Part shown: positions 1-9,782 of the stretch, piece after piece
Position numbering within the stretch: the stretch's first letter is position 1
Layout of the letters: each line of letters opens with the position of its first letter
NCBI RefSeq assembly: GCF_008929045.1
Contig: NZ_VFAH01000009.1
Span: 172,126-236,125 of the forward strand
DNA from: Noviherbaspirillum aerium
GTDB taxonomy: Bacteria > Pseudomonadota > Gammaproteobacteria > Burkholderiales > Burkholderiaceae_D
Direction of reading: 5' to 3'
Length of the DNA: 64,000 nt
Program-made: the position numbers and the translations under genes
Notes under the pieces: generated by a model
What the model saw: only the letters and a program-made list of their open reading frames with translations
Told to the model about the DNA's origin: nothing
Databases searched by the model: none

Positions 1-324
1 CACTGCGGTAAGTCTCCTTGCCATGGCCCCGGGGCGCCGAGCCCGCCATGTCGCGCCACCACGCCTTGTTCCGCAGACGGATCTTCTCGAACTGGACCAG
101 GCTGGTCAGGGCAAAAATGCTTTAGTTAACACGGCGGCATCCTTCCGCCTGCCTTCGAGCCCTGACGAACTATTGCCGGCGAAACACCGCACTTTTGCAG
201 TGCACTGGCATGGAAGCTGCGTGCGGCGGCGAGTGCCGCAATGGCAAAACCTTAACGAACTTATCGTGAAAGGCATGGTCAAGAACGAGACATAACAACG
301 TTAATTTTTTTGAAAGGAACGAGC
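1..324. other. Gene-free left edge
   Basis: No convincing coding region. The reading frames here have no recognisable domain and poor composition. At the extreme left, the minus strand reads AAGGAG about 10 nt before a GTG at positions 3-1, so a divergent gene may begin just outside the window; this cannot be tested here. A sigma54-like site lies at 206-221 and a GAAAGGA ribosome binding site at 312-318. Confidence 0.4.
206..221 (+). promoter_or_regulatory. Possible sigma54 (-24/-12) promoter
   Basis: TGGCATGGAAGCTGCG has GG and GC 12 bp apart, as in the RpoN consensus TGGCACG-N4-TTGC, with mismatches at C6 and T12. It lies about 105 bp upstream of the lipoprotein start at 325. It is weaker than the sites at 13488, 19884 and 43217. 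Confidence 0.3.
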
Positions 325-537
325 ATGAATTCACTCAAGACCACATCGAAGATTCTGTTGGTTGTTGCTGCGCTGAGCATGACTGCAGTGGGTTGCGATC
401 GCCGTGCCGGAGATACCTCGGGCGGCAGCGGCGCATCGGGAACCAGCTCCAGCGGCGCAGGTTCCATGGGTTCGTCCGGATCGGGCGGCGCAGGCGGAGC
501 AGGCGGCGGCACAGGTTCCGGCACAGGCTCGAAGTAA
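325..537 (+). CDS. Small Gly/Ser-rich lipoprotein
   Basis: Predicted 70-residue lipoprotein of unknown function. The N-terminus is a short basic stretch (MNSLKTTSK) and a hydrophobic core ending in a TAVGC lipobox, so Cys is expected to be lipidated and the protein anchored in the envelope. The rest is low-complexity Gly/Ser/Thr/Ala with no fold visible. The ATG at 325 is chosen because GAAAGGA lies 6 nt upstream; a TTG at 310 is in frame but overlaps no ribosome binding site. A 12-bp inverted repeat follows at 562-601. Such short Gly-rich lipoproteins are common in this group and are often stress induced, but nothing here gives a specific role. Confidence 0.7.
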   Translation: MNSLKTTSKILLVVAALSMTAVGCDRRAGDTSGGSGASGTSSSGAGSMGSSGSGGAGGAGGGTGSGTGSK

Positions 538-1102
538 GCCATCCGCATTACAGCCGGTTTTCCGCATGCGCAGACTGGTCTTGTGCCACCTGCGCATGCG
601 GCATGCTTGTTTCTGAAGCCGGCCTGTCGACAGGCATATCAATTCCCTTCCACTGTATTGAGTGTCCTCATGTGCCATGGGTTGCCGCATGCATCGTGAT
701 GTTCGCGCTGCGCGTGCCTCAGCTCTGCATGGGACGAGGCAATTTTTCGATACATCTTTGCAGCAGACATTTCCTGCGCGACTCATATCATCGCCATGCA
801 ATCACGACTTCGCGCGCAAACCACCGGTTCACTGCTTTCGGTCAAGAATAAAACACATGCGTACTTGGACAATATCCCTCAGAAGCGTATGCTGAAGATT
901 CAGTAGCACCGGCCGATTCCGGCCATCGTCAACCTTTCAACCGATTTCCATCAAGAATTCAACAGGTTCGCAACGGCCTTATGCCGGGCGGCGGCATGCG
1001 GACCATGACAGACATCAGCCTAATGCACTTCGCGCAATGGCTGATGCCCATTGCTGCATGGGCGCGTGCCCGTCGGTGCAACCGTTAGAGAAAATTTGAC
1101 AT
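538..1102. other. Intergenic region with hairpin
   Basis: No supported gene in about 565 bp. The only clear structure is the perfect 12-bp inverted repeat at 562-601. The leader of the downstream regulator contains no obvious sigma54 site and no strong ribosome binding site. Confidence 0.5.
562..601 (+). terminator. Hairpin after small lipoprotein gene
   Basis: CCGCATGCGCAG (562-573) is exactly complementary to CTGCGCATGCGG (590-601) with a 16-nt loop, 25 bp after the stop at 537. There is no T-run, so it is a stem-loop that may terminate or stabilise the transcript, not a canonical intrinsic terminator. Confidence 0.4.
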
Positions 1103-2506
1103 ATGCCACATGTACTCATCGTCGATGACGACCTGAACACCCGTGAAGCACTGGCGGCAATCACGACCGCCGAGGGATTCACAACTGCAACCGCAGGAAG
1201 CATTCGGGATGCGCAAAGCCAGATCATGCTGCAGCGACCGGATGTGGTATTGATCGATCTTAAGCTGCCGGACGGCAACGGCATGGACCTGTTCAACGAC
1301 ATCGAGGCGCGCGCGACGACCGAGATCGTTCTCATCACTGGCCATGCAAGCGTGGAAACCGCGGTGGAAGCCTTGCGTCTCGGCGCTGCCGATTACCTTA
1401 CCAAGCCCATCAACTTCAAGCGCCTCAAGGCGCTGCTGTCGCGCATTCCACGCACCGTGGATCTGAAGGAAGAAATCGGCGTGCTGCGCAGCGAACTGCG
1501 CCGGCTCGGCCACTTCGGCCAGATGCTGGGCGCGGCTCCCGCGATGCAAAAGCTGTACAACCATATCGGCCGCGTGGCGCCGACCGAGGCGACCGTGCTG
1601 CTGCTCGGCGAGAGCGGCACCGGCAAGGAAATGGCGGCGCAAACCATTCATGAACTCAGCCTGAGGCAGAAGCATCCCTTCCTGCCGGTCAACTGCGGCG
1701 CAATCTCGCCGCAACTGATCGAGAGCGAAATCTTCGGCCATGAAAAGGGCAGCTTCACCGGCGCCGATCGCCAGCATAAAGGTTATTTCGAACGAGCCAA
1801 CGGCGGCACGCTGTTCCTGGACGAGATCACCGAAATGCCGGTCGAACTGCAGGTGAAACTGCTGCGCGTGCTGGAGACCGGATCATTCATGCGCATCGGC
1901 AGCAACCAGGAAATCGATACCGACGTGCGCGTGATTGCGGCAAGCAACCGTGATCCCGAAGCTGCGGTCGCCGAAGGCAAGCTGCGCCTCGACCTCTACC
2001 ACCGGCTCAACGTCTTCCCGCTGAAGATTCCGCCGCTTCGCGAACGCGGCAACGACATCGAATTGCTGGCACAGCATTTCCTCGATGAGCTCAATACCGC
2101 GCATGGCACCAGCAAGGTATTGTCGCCGGATGGCCTGGCGTGCCTGAGCAATTACCACTGGCCCGGCAACGTGCGTGAGCTGCGCAATTACATGCAGCGC
2201 GCGTTCATTCTTTCCGATCACGTCCTTGATGCTGCGGCATTGGCGCCGGTGATCACCACCCAGTCACCGGTGGGCCTGACGCTCGCGATCCCGGTAGGCA
2301 CCTCGCTGGCCGATGTCGACCGCAAGCTGATCTATGCAACGCTGGAGCTGTGCGGCGGAGTGAAGAAGCGTGCGGCGGATATTCTCGGCATCAGCCTCAA
2401 GACCTTGTACAACAGGCTGGAGGAGTACGGGCCTTATGAAGGCAACGTGCAGAAGAAGGATGAGCCGTCGTCGATGCATGGCAGCAGCAGCGACTCGTAT
2501 CACTGA
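1103..2506 (+). CDS. Sigma54-dependent response regulator (NtrC family)
   Basis: A 467-residue bacterial enhancer-binding protein. Residues 1-120 are a receiver domain with acidic pocket D8-D10 and phosphoacceptor D52 (LIDLKLPDG). Residues ~145-375 are the AAA+ domain with Walker A GESGTGKE near 170, the sigma54-contacting loop as GSFTGA (usual form GAFTGA) near 217, and Walker B GGTLFLDE. The C-terminus is a Fis-type helix-turn-helix ([19 protein letters not shown]). It should hydrolyse ATP to open RNA polymerase-sigma54 promoters when phosphorylated. The hybrid kinase at 2748-5576 is convergent and is the nearest candidate partner. Many -24/-12 sites downstream suggest its targets may be local. 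The GA-to-GS change in the loop is seen in some active members; its effect here is unknown. Confidence 0.93.
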   Translation: MPHVLIVDDDLNTREALAAITTAEGFTTATAGSIRDAQSQIMLQRPDVVLIDLKLPDGNGMDLFNDIEARATTEIVLITGHASVETAVEALRLGAADYLTKPINFKRLKALLSRIPRTVDLKEEIGVLRSELRRLGHFGQMLGAAPAMQKLYNHIGRVAPTEATVLLLGESGTGKEMAAQTIHELSLRQKHPFLPVNCGAISPQLIESEIFGHEKGSFTGADRQHKGYFERANGGTLFLDEITEMPVELQVKLLRVLETGSFMRIGSNQEIDTDVRVIAASNRDPEAAVAEGKLRLDLYHRLNVFPLKIPPLRERGNDIELLAQHFLDELNTAHGTSKVLSPDGLACLSNYHWPGNVRELRNYMQRAFILSDHVLDAAALAPVITTQSPVGLTLAIPVGTSLADVDRKLIYATLELCGGVKKRAADILGISLKTLYNRLEEYGPYEGNVQKKDEPSSMHGSSSDSYH

Positions 2507-2747
2507 GGAGGTGGTTCCCGGAGGCTGACCGTAAGTTGCCGGTTGCACCAGTCATGCTGCTTCCTTATTGCTCCTTCTCCTTCGGGAGGAGGGGGCGACG
2601 GGGATAGGTTTCACTTCCCGCCGCCATAAACGCATCCCCGTCCGGCTCCGCCTCGCCAGCTGCTTTTGAAAGGGGCGGTGGCCCCTTCATTCAATGAATT
2701 CAATTCAGTCCAATCCAAGGCTCCGCTCGCATCCAGCGAGGAGCCAT
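2507..2747. other. Convergent intergenic region
   Basis: Lies between two converging genes. A pyrimidine-purine block around 2570-2595 (CCTTCTCC / GGAGGAGG) can form an imperfect stem that could end both transcripts, but it lacks a T-run. Nothing else is recognised. Confidence 0.3.
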
Positions 2748-5576
2748 TCAATCCCTTGACGCCAGCGTATCGATCACGATGATCAATTCCTCGGGTGCGA
2801 CCGGCTTGGTCACATGCATCTGGAAGCCGGCGGTCAGGGCGCGGATGCGGTCTTCCCGCTGGGCGAACGCTGTCAGCGCCAGCGCCGGAATGCGCTGCAG
2901 GGGCTGGCGTCCGTCCGCCGCGGTCCACGCGCGTATCTTCCTGAGGACCGCGTAGCCATCTTCGCCGGGCATGGCAATATCGGAAATGAGAACGTCGGGA
3001 TACTCATCGGCAGCGCGCGACGCCAGCCATTCCGCCGCCTGGCCGAACGTGGCCGCCGCGAAGACTTCCGCACCGGCGGCATTGAGCACCACCGTCAGCG
3101 ATTCGCGCGCTTCCTCCTGGTCGTCGATCAGCAGCACGGTCTTGCCTTCCAGCGAGGGAAGGGTCAGCGTGCTCGCGCCCACATCATGCGGTCCCACCGT
3201 CAGATACGTCTCGTTGCGGGCCCGCACCGGGAAATACACCGAGAAGGTGGTGCCGGTGCCTTCGCCCTCGCTTTCCGCGGTGACGGTGCCGTCATGCAGT
3301 TCCACCAGGTTGCGCACCAGGAACAGGCCAAGCCCCAGGCCATTGTGGAAGCGCGTACTGGACGTGTCCTTCTGGCTGAAGCGGTTGAACAGGTGCGGCA
3401 GGAATTCCGGCGACACGCCGGCGCCGTTGTCGCGCACCGATACGCAGATCTGCTTGCCGACCTGGGTCGCGGTCAGCCACACCTGCCCGCCTTCCGGCGT
3501 GAACTTGATGGCGTTCGACAGGAGATTCCAGAAAATCTGCTGAATGCGGTCTTCATCGCCCTCGATCTGTTCGCTGGTGATGCGGTAGTTGCAGCTGAGC
3601 TCGATACGCTTGGCGGCCGCCATGCTTTCCACGCTTTCCACCGCCGAACGCAGGGCCGGCAGCAGCGCCAGCGGCTGCTTCACCAGCCTGAGCCTGCCGC
3701 TCATCATGCGCGTGACGTCCAGCAGGTCTTCGATCAGCCGCACCTGCTGGTTGATGCCGGTCTTGATGCCTTGCAGCGCCCGCTGTGCCAGCGGAATCTC
3801 GATGGCATCCTTCACATAATTTTCCAGCACATGGGCCCAGCTCTGGATGCCGTTCAGGGGCGCGCGCAGCTCATGCGACACGATGGCGAGAAATTCGTCG
3901 CGCGCCCGCGCCGCCGTCTCCGCCTGGATGCGGGCCGCGCGCTCCCGCGCAAGCAGTTCATCCCTTTCCTTTTCCATGCGGGCGCGTTCGGTCACGTCAT
4001 AGGCGATGCAGATCACCGACTCGATGTGGCCCCAGCGGTCGATTTCCGGTATGACCCGTCCGGAGAAATAGCGGGTATGTGCCTCTTCGGTCTGCTGGAA
4101 TTCCAGGCGCTGCTCCTGTCCGCTGTCGAACGCCTTGCGGGCCGCATCGTCCCAGCGCTGCACGATGTCCTCCGGCAGGCCAAGTTCGGTCTTGGTCTTG
4201 CCGATGTACGACTGGTGCGGCAGCTTGAACAATTTCTCGATCGAAGGATTGACGTACAGGTGGCGCATCTCGCGATCAATCCTGGAGATGATGTCGGGCG
4301 AGTTTTCCACCAGCGTCTTGAATTCGAGTTCGCGCCGATGCAGCTTTTCCTCGGTGTCGCGCAGGCGGGAAATGTCGCTGATGGCGGCGACCAGGCCGAC
4401 GACATTGCCCCGGGCGTCGTATTCAGGGACATACATCAGCTGCATGTAATGTTCGCTGCCGTCGGCCATCGGCACGCTGAGTTCATGTTCCTGCGGTTCG
4501 CCGCGCAAGGTCGCGTCCATGTACTGGCGCAGCTTGGCAAAGGCTTCATCGCCGATGATGTCGGGCACGCGCTTGCCGATCACATCGGCGGGATCGAAGC
4601 CGAAGCGGTCCGCGTAGGTCTTGTTGACGAAGTGCAGGTAATAGTCGCGGTCGCACTGGGCAATGAAGACCGGCAGGGAATCGGTGATCAGGCGCAGCTG
4701 CTGTTCCCGTTCGCGCAAGGTCTGCTCGTTCCTGCTGCGTTCGGTGATGTCGGTAATCACCGCCGAAAAGCCGGCAACGCCGCCGTCGCTGCGCAGATCG
4801 GGCGTATAGATGGCCATCACATGGCGCTCGCCGTGGCGGGTCGCGAGGCCGATTTCGAAGCGCACCGTGTGGCCCGACAGGGCGAGCTCCACATAATCGC
4901 GCAGCTTGTCGTAGGAAGCGCCGAGAAGCTCCTGTACCGTGCATCCGACAATGTCTTCGCGCGCGCGCCCGAACCAATGCTGGTAGGCGAGATTGACGAA
5001 GCGGTAGCGCTGGTCGGGATCCACGTAGGAAATCAGCACCGGTGCGGTATCGGTGATCAGCTTCAGATACTGGTCTTGCTGGAAGAGCGCTGCGGACAGG
5101 CTCTGGTGCGCCCCGGCATCGCGTATGCACACCAGCATGGCCGTCGATTCCTCGTCGCCGCGCCCGCCGTCATGGCAGGGCATGACCGAAATTTCGGCAT
5201 CCATGATCACGCCGTCGGCCAGCTGCAGCCGGCGCCGCAACGACGCGGCCTGCATCCGCTCAGGCACCGTCGGCAGACCGGCATTGTCCGCATCACGCAG
5301 CACTTCGCCGAGTGCACGGCCAACCAGCGCATCCCCCGCCGATACGGCGAAAAGGCCTTGCGCGGCGTTATTGCAGCCGGTGATCACGCCGTTGTGCGCA
5401 ATGAAGACGCTTTCCACGCACCGGTCGACCATATCGCGGAAATGTCGCTGTGCATCCATGGCGTTCCGTCCTGTGCCGCCCGCTTGCTTGTCGAGCGGAT
5501 CCTCGTTGCTGCTGGACGATGGCAAGAGCTCATTGCGTTGAATCGATAACACATGATTGCCCGACATATCCATCAT
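2748..5576 (-). CDS. Multi-PAS hybrid histidine kinase with C-terminal receiver
   Basis: About 942 residues, no membrane segment, so probably cytoplasmic. Four PAS/PAC repeats occupy roughly residues 45-540. A HisKA domain follows with H-box FLAIVSHELRAPLNG (His near 569), then a HATPase with the N-box and glycine boxes, and a C-terminal receiver with DVLISDIAMPGEDG (Asp near 865) and the conserved Lys in HVTKPV. No Hpt domain is present here, so phosphate would pass to a separate Hpt or the receiver would be autoinhibitory. The ATG at 5576 is preferred because AAGGAG lies 8 nt upstream; a TTG at 5579 is possible. Its convergent neighbour is the sigma54 response regulator, making a functional pair likely but unproven. 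A 911-residue antisense frame is a codon-bias shadow. Confidence 0.92.
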   Translation of the reverse strand: MMDMSGNHVLSIQRNELLPSSSSNEDPLDKQAGGTGRNAMDAQRHFRDMVDRCVESVFIAHNGVITGCNNAAQGLFAVSAGDALVGRALGEVLRDADNAGLPTVPERMQAASLRRRLQLADGVIMDAEISVMPCHDGGRGDEESTAMLVCIRDAGAHQSLSAALFQQDQYLKLITDTAPVLISYVDPDQRYRFVNLAYQHWFGRAREDIVGCTVQELLGASYDKLRDYVELALSGHTVRFEIGLATRHGERHVMAIYTPDLRSDGGVAGFSAVITDITERSRNEQTLREREQQLRLITDSLPVFIAQCDRDYYLHFVNKTYADRFGFDPADVIGKRVPDIIGDEAFAKLRQYMDATLRGEPQEHELSVPMADGSEHYMQLMYVPEYDARGNVVGLVAAISDISRLRDTEEKLHRRELEFKTLVENSPDIISRIDREMRHLYVNPSIEKLFKLPHQSYIGKTKTELGLPEDIVQRWDDAARKAFDSGQEQRLEFQQTEEAHTRYFSGRVIPEIDRWGHIESVICIAYDVTERARMEKERDELLARERAARIQAETAARARDEFLAIVSHELRAPLNGIQSWAHVLENYVKDAIEIPLAQRALQGIKTGINQQVRLIEDLLDVTRMMSGRLRLVKQPLALLPALRSAVESVESMAAAKRIELSCNYRITSEQIEGDEDRIQQIFWNLLSNAIKFTPEGGQVWLTATQVGKQICVSVRDNGAGVSPEFLPHLFNRFSQKDTSSTRFHNGLGLGLFLVRNLVELHDGTVTAESEGEGTGTTFSVYFPVRARNETYLTVGPHDVGASTLTLPSLEGKTVLLIDDQEEARESLTVVLNAAGAEVFAAATFGQAAEWLASRAADEYPDVLISDIAMPGEDGYAVLRKIRAWTAADGRQPLQRIPALALTAFAQREDRIRALTAGFQMHVTKPVAPEELIIVIDTLASRD

Positions 5577-6981
5577 CAAAACTGCTCCTTTATCCGCAAG
5601 TGCGGGCAGGGTCTTCCAATGGCTTTCATCGGAAACAGTTGCCCTTTCCTATCTTGCGGCTGCATTCGTATTGGTAAAGATGCTTCCGCCCTCATTCTAG
5701 AAAGCGAAGCAGCGCTTGCACTGGGTAAGCGCATGTCGAAGTCCCGGAACATTTGAGCGGCAACAAGGTCTGCTGCATCGTCGCTGCAAAGCGTCCGCCT
5801 GGGCGGAGTGGCGGCGAGACGCTCGACGAGAAGATCGGTGCCGGCGGGTGCAAAGGCCGTGCGCATTCCCTGCCTGTGCCTCGCTGCATGCCGATGCCTG
5901 CGCCGGTACCGCGCATGGGGCGCGCCATTGCTACCATTTCTACCATGGGCGCCATTGCTGCCATGGAGAATGAAAGGGAGACGGAAGTAAGCGTTACACT
6001 GTTTTGTCATTTTTTTACACGTCTTCGCCGGGTTTCTTCCACGCATCCGGTGATACGCCTCCTGGTCCCGCCCGGAAGGCGATGGACATGCCCGCAATGT
6101 TCCGGAGCGTAAGAGCATGAAACATGCCGACGCCTTTGCAATCTGTGGCCATTTGCGCAAGATCATCGCGTTGCTTGTCTCGATCCGTATAGTAGACGGA
6201 GCCCGATTGCATCATGCTTGCGAAGGTGCCTTCAAGCAGGTGTCAGACTCATCTGCAGCAGTGCCCATGCCGACATGATGCGTGTTAAGTCGCGCGGGCG
6301 CGCAGGGTCTGCAGTATCCGTATTGTCCAAACAGGCCGGCGCCGACAGGAAGCCTTCCCGAATGCATTTGATGCGCAGCAAAGCACATATCGCAATACAT
6401 CACGGATTCAAAGCATTGACGGCGCGCCTCGATGCGGCCAGGTCGCGCTTCGCGTCGGGAGTCGCCGTGCAGCGGAAGGCAGGGCAGGGCGCTCGCGGCA
6501 TGCCGATATCGCGGACTGCCTGCGGCCGTTATCCCAGCTGCAGTCACCGGGCCGCGTCGGCTTCGGCCAATGTGGCTCGAAGTCGGGTTTCCCGGCATGG
6601 CGCTTGCCTGTGTATTGCTTGATGCCCTGGTGCTGACCAGAGAGCATTCATTGCGCAGAGTCAGGCGCGCGATTTTCAAATTCCCGCTTCCCGGCAGTCT
6701 CCAGACGTCTGCTGCGGGCATGCGCGTACCTGGACTTCGCAAAAGGCAGCAACCTGCCGCCGTGGCTTGTTCATGCACGCGACCGATTCAACCTGAAATG
6801 ACAATGGACTTTTCCAATCACAAGCATCGACATATGCAGCTGCAAGCCGTTTCCGAAAAGCGACCTGCACGCGCAAGCGCGCGCCGGGAATGGCAATCGA
6901 TGCCAGAGGGAAAAGTCCCGCGCGCCGTATCGGCACATTCCTTCCTGACCAACTTTCATGCCCTCGCGGCAAGGAGATAGC
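5577..6981. other. 1.4-kb region without a supported gene
   Basis: Several frames of 60-196 codons exist on both strands but none has a good ribosome binding site, recognisable domain or natural composition. Seen here are a GTAAGCGTTAC near-palindrome (5987-5997), a TTTTTACACG motif (6012-6021) and, at the right end, the ribosome binding site of the 6982 gene. It may hold regulatory DNA, a small RNA or decayed genes. Confidence 0.35.
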
Positions 6982-9600
6982 ATGGCTTCTGCAATCATTG
7001 TCTTCTCTCATCTGCGTTGGGACTTCGTGTTCCAGCGTCCGCAACATCTTTTGTCGCGCCTGGCCAAGCACTATCCGATCGTGATCGTCGAAGAGCCGGT
7101 GTACGACGAAGAAAAAACTTTCCTCAAGACCTATTCGCCTGCTCCCAACATCCTGGTGTGCCAGCCGCACACCCCGGTCAACATGCCCGGCTTCCATGAC
7201 GACCAGCTGCCCCACCTGCAGAAGCTGCTGCGTCAGCTCGTGCACGATTACGAAGATCACATGGCCTGGTTCTACACGCCGATGGCGCTGCCCCTGCTGC
7301 AGGAGCTCAAGCCGCGCCTGGTGGTGTATGACTGCATGGATGAACTGGCTGCTTTCAAGAACGCGCCAAAGCAACTTCTCCAGAGGGAGAGCGCCTTGCT
7401 GAAGGTGGCCGACCTGGTATTCACCGGCGGGCAGAGCCTGTATCGCACCAAGCGCGACCGCCATCCGAATGTGCATTGCTTCCCGAGCAGCGTCGACCGC
7501 GCGCATTTCGTGCAGGCGCTCGACCGCACCAACTCCCATCCCGCGCATCGCGAGATCCCCGGCCCGCGCCTGGGCTTCTACGGCGTGATTGACGAGCGCT
7601 TCGACGTGGAACTGCTAGGCAGGCTGGCCGACGCGCATCCGGTCTGGCAGATCGTGCTGGTGGGGCCGGTGGTGAAGATCGATCCCGCCACGCTGCCGCA
7701 GCGCGCCAACATCCATTACCTCGGCCAGCAGCCCTACGAGGCGCTGCCGCAGTTCCTCGCCGGCTGGGATGTCTGCCTGCTGCCGTTTGCAATGAATGAA
7801 TCGACGCGCTTCATCAGCCCCACCAAGACGCTCGAGTACATGGCGGCGGAACTGCCCATCGTCAGCACGCCCGTCACCGATGTGGCCTCCTGCTACAGCG
7901 ACATCGTCGCCATCGCCGGCGACCCCGAAACCTTCATCGCCGCCTGCGAGGCCGCGCTGCTGGCGCCGCCCGAAGAGCATGCGCGCAAGGTCGAGGGCAT
8001 GCGCCGCGTGCTGGCCGCCACGTCCTGGGATTCCACGGCGGAGCAGATGCGCATGCTGATCGACACCACGCCGCGCCGCCAGGATATTCCGCTCATCGAG
8101 ACGGCGCCGGTGGAGATCGATGAAAGCGAAGCATCCAACGTGAACCTGCTGCGCCGCGACGAGGCCAACCGCTTTGCCAAGACCGCGATCATCGGTGCCG
8201 GTCCGACCGGATTGTCCGCGGCCTATCATCTCGGCCATGATACGGTGCTGTTCGAGAAGAACGACATGGTCGGCGGATGGTGCCGCTCCATTCGCGACAA
8301 TGGCTTCACCTTCGACCATGCCGGCCACATCATGTTTTCCAACGATCCCTATGTGCTGGAGCTGTACGACATCCTGCTCGGGTCGAACGTGCACTGGCAG
8401 GACCGCGAAGCCTGGATCTACAGCAAGAACGTCTACACCCGCTATCCTTTCCAGGGCGCGCTGTACGGCCTGCCGCCGGAGGTGGTGAAGGAATGCATCA
8501 TGGGCGCGGTGGAAGCACGTTACGGCGCTGCCAAGCCGGGCCAGCCGACGGCGCCGTCGACGGCCAAGGCAAGCGACTGCTGCGGCGACGGCGGCGTGAC
8601 GCTGCCGGGCACCAATGTGGCGTCGCTGGAAAAGCGCGGTCCCGCCAATTTCGAGGAATTCATCTATCAGGTGTGGGGCGCGGGCATCGCGAAGCACTTT
8701 GCCATTCCGTACAACCGCAAGCTCTGGTCGGTGCCGCTGACCGAGATGGAAACCTCATGGCTGGGCGGCAGGGTGCCGCTGCCGGATCTGGAACAGATCA
8801 TCACCGGCGCGCTGGAACCGGCGGCCAAGCCGATGGGGCCGAACGCCCGTTTCGGCTATCCGCTGCGCGGCGGCTTCCAGGCCCTGGTGTCGGGCTTCGT
8901 GCCGCATATCAAGGGCACGATAGAACTGAATTCCGACATCATCAGCGTGTCGCCGAAACAGCATCTGCTCACGCTCGCCGACGGCCGGCGCTATGAATAC
9001 GAGAACCTGATCAGCACCATGCCGCTGCCGGAACTGGTGAGGATCATCGGCGACGAGGCGCCGGAAGAAGTCAGGCAGGCGGCGGCCGGCCTCAAGCACA
9101 TCTCGGTGCGCTGCGTGAACCTGGCGGTGGCGCGGGAAAACATCACCGACAAGCACTGGATCTATTATCCCGAGGACAGCACCATCTTCCATCGCATTTT
9201 CGTGCAGGGCAATGCCAGCCCGGAATGCAATGCGCCGGGAGGATTCGGCATCACCTGCGAGATCAGCTATTCGCCGGAATACAAGCCCCTGCCGATGAGC
9301 GGGCAGGAACTGATCAACCGCTGCATCGAAGACTGCATCAAGGTCGGCATCTTCAACGAGGACGACAAGATCATCGTGGCCAACGAAGTGGACATGCCGT
9401 ATGCCTACGTGATCTATGACCATGCCCGCGCCGGCAATGTGGAATCCATCCGCTCCTGGCTGGCGATGTACGACATCACCCTGGCCGGCCGCTACAGCGA
9501 ATGGGAATACTACAACTCCGACCACGCGTTCATCGCCGGGAAGAAGGCGGCGGAAGCGGTCAAGTGGGTGGAGCGGAAGAGCGCCGTGGCGGCGGAGTAG
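6982..9600 (+). CDS. Glycosyltransferase fused to UDP-galactopyranose mutase-like flavoprotein
   Basis: An 872-residue two-domain protein. Residues 1-~385 form a GT-B-like glycosyltransferase (FVFQRPQHLLSRL at the N-terminus, ISPTKTLEYMAAELPIV near the nucleotide-sugar site). Residues ~400-865 are an FAD-dependent amine-oxidase/UDP-galactopyranose mutase-like domain opening with the dinucleotide motif IIGAGPTGLSAAYHL and FEKNDMVGGWCRS. A low-complexity insert lies near residues 520-550. Members of the second family isomerise sugar nucleotides or oxidise substrates; a fused sugar-ring mutase and transferase would make and transfer a furanose or modified sugar. That role is inference. ATG 6982 is chosen over ATG 6958 because AAGGAG sits 5 nt upstream. 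The gene stands alone, with hairpins following at 9656-9709. Confidence 0.85.
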   Translation: MASAIIVFSHLRWDFVFQRPQHLLSRLAKHYPIVIVEEPVYDEEKTFLKTYSPAPNILVCQPHTPVNMPGFHDDQLPHLQKLLRQLVHDYEDHMAWFYTPMALPLLQELKPRLVVYDCMDELAAFKNAPKQLLQRESALLKVADLVFTGGQSLYRTKRDRHPNVHCFPSSVDRAHFVQALDRTNSHPAHREIPGPRLGFYGVIDERFDVELLGRLADAHPVWQIVLVGPVVKIDPATLPQRANIHYLGQQPYEALPQFLAGWDVCLLPFAMNESTRFISPTKTLEYMAAELPIVSTPVTDVASCYSDIVAIAGDPETFIAACEAALLAPPEEHARKVEGMRRVLAATSWDSTAEQMRMLIDTTPRRQDIPLIETAPVEIDESEASNVNLLRRDEANRFAKTAIIGAGPTGLSAAYHLGHDTVLFEKNDMVGGWCRSIRDNGFTFDHAGHIMFSNDPYVLELYDILLGSNVHWQDREAWIYSKNVYTRYPFQGALYGLPPEVVKECIMGAVEARYGAAKPGQPTAPSTAKASDCCGDGGVTLPGTNVASLEKRGPANFEEFIYQVWGAGIAKHFAIPYNRKLWSVPLTEMETSWLGGRVPLPDLEQIITGALEPAAKPMGPNARFGYPLRGGFQALVSGFVPHIKGTIELNSDIISVSPKQHLLTLADGRRYEYENLISTMPLPELVRIIGDEAPEEVRQAAAGLKHISVRCVNLAVARENITDKHWIYYPEDSTIFHRIFVQGNASPECNAPGGFGITCEISYSPEYKPLPMSGQELINRCIEDCIKVGIFNEDDKIIVANEVDMPYAYVIYDHARAGNVESIRSWLAMYDITLAGRYSEWEYYNSDHAFIAGKKAAEAVKWVERKSAVAAE

Positions 9601-9655
9601 GCAGTCGGCCCGGTCGGCCAGTCGTCCGCATGAGGCACTGAAGCTCTGCAGCTAT

Positions 9656-9709
9656 TGAAACTCTACAGTTTCAGGCATGTTCCTCCTCCTTGAAAGAGGG
9701 GAGGAACAT
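9656..9709. terminator. Two hairpins after the fusion gene
   Basis: TGAAACT/AGTTTCA (9656-9673, 4-nt loop) is followed by ATGTTCCTCC/GGAGGAACAT (9677-9709). They lie 55-110 bp after the stop at 9600. Neither has a T-run, so they may be terminator, RNA-stability or regulatory structures upstream of the PRC-barrel gene at 9783. Confidence 0.35.
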
Positions 9710-9782
9710 GGCGAACGCCATGGCCATGGGAACAGCCCGCCGCAGAGCGGGTCAAACTTGCGTCGACTCCCGGAGGTCCGTC

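Noticed and set aside
2814..5549. 911-codon open frame antisense to the hybrid kinase
   Set aside because: Composition is typical of a GC-rich codon-bias shadow (Arg/Gln/Ala/His-rich), it has no domain and the sense strand has clear PAS, kinase and receiver motifs.
6015..6215. 66-codon minus-strand frame with fairly natural composition
   Set aside because: No ribosome binding site and no recognisable family. Kept only as a remote possibility.
6212..6778. 188-codon minus-strand frame
   Set aside because: Cys/Arg/Ser-rich composition, no ribosome binding site, no domain; overlaps another unsupported plus-strand frame.
8755..9525. 256-codon minus-strand frame inside the fusion gene
   Set aside because: Lies wholly antisense to well-supported mutase-like coding sequence.
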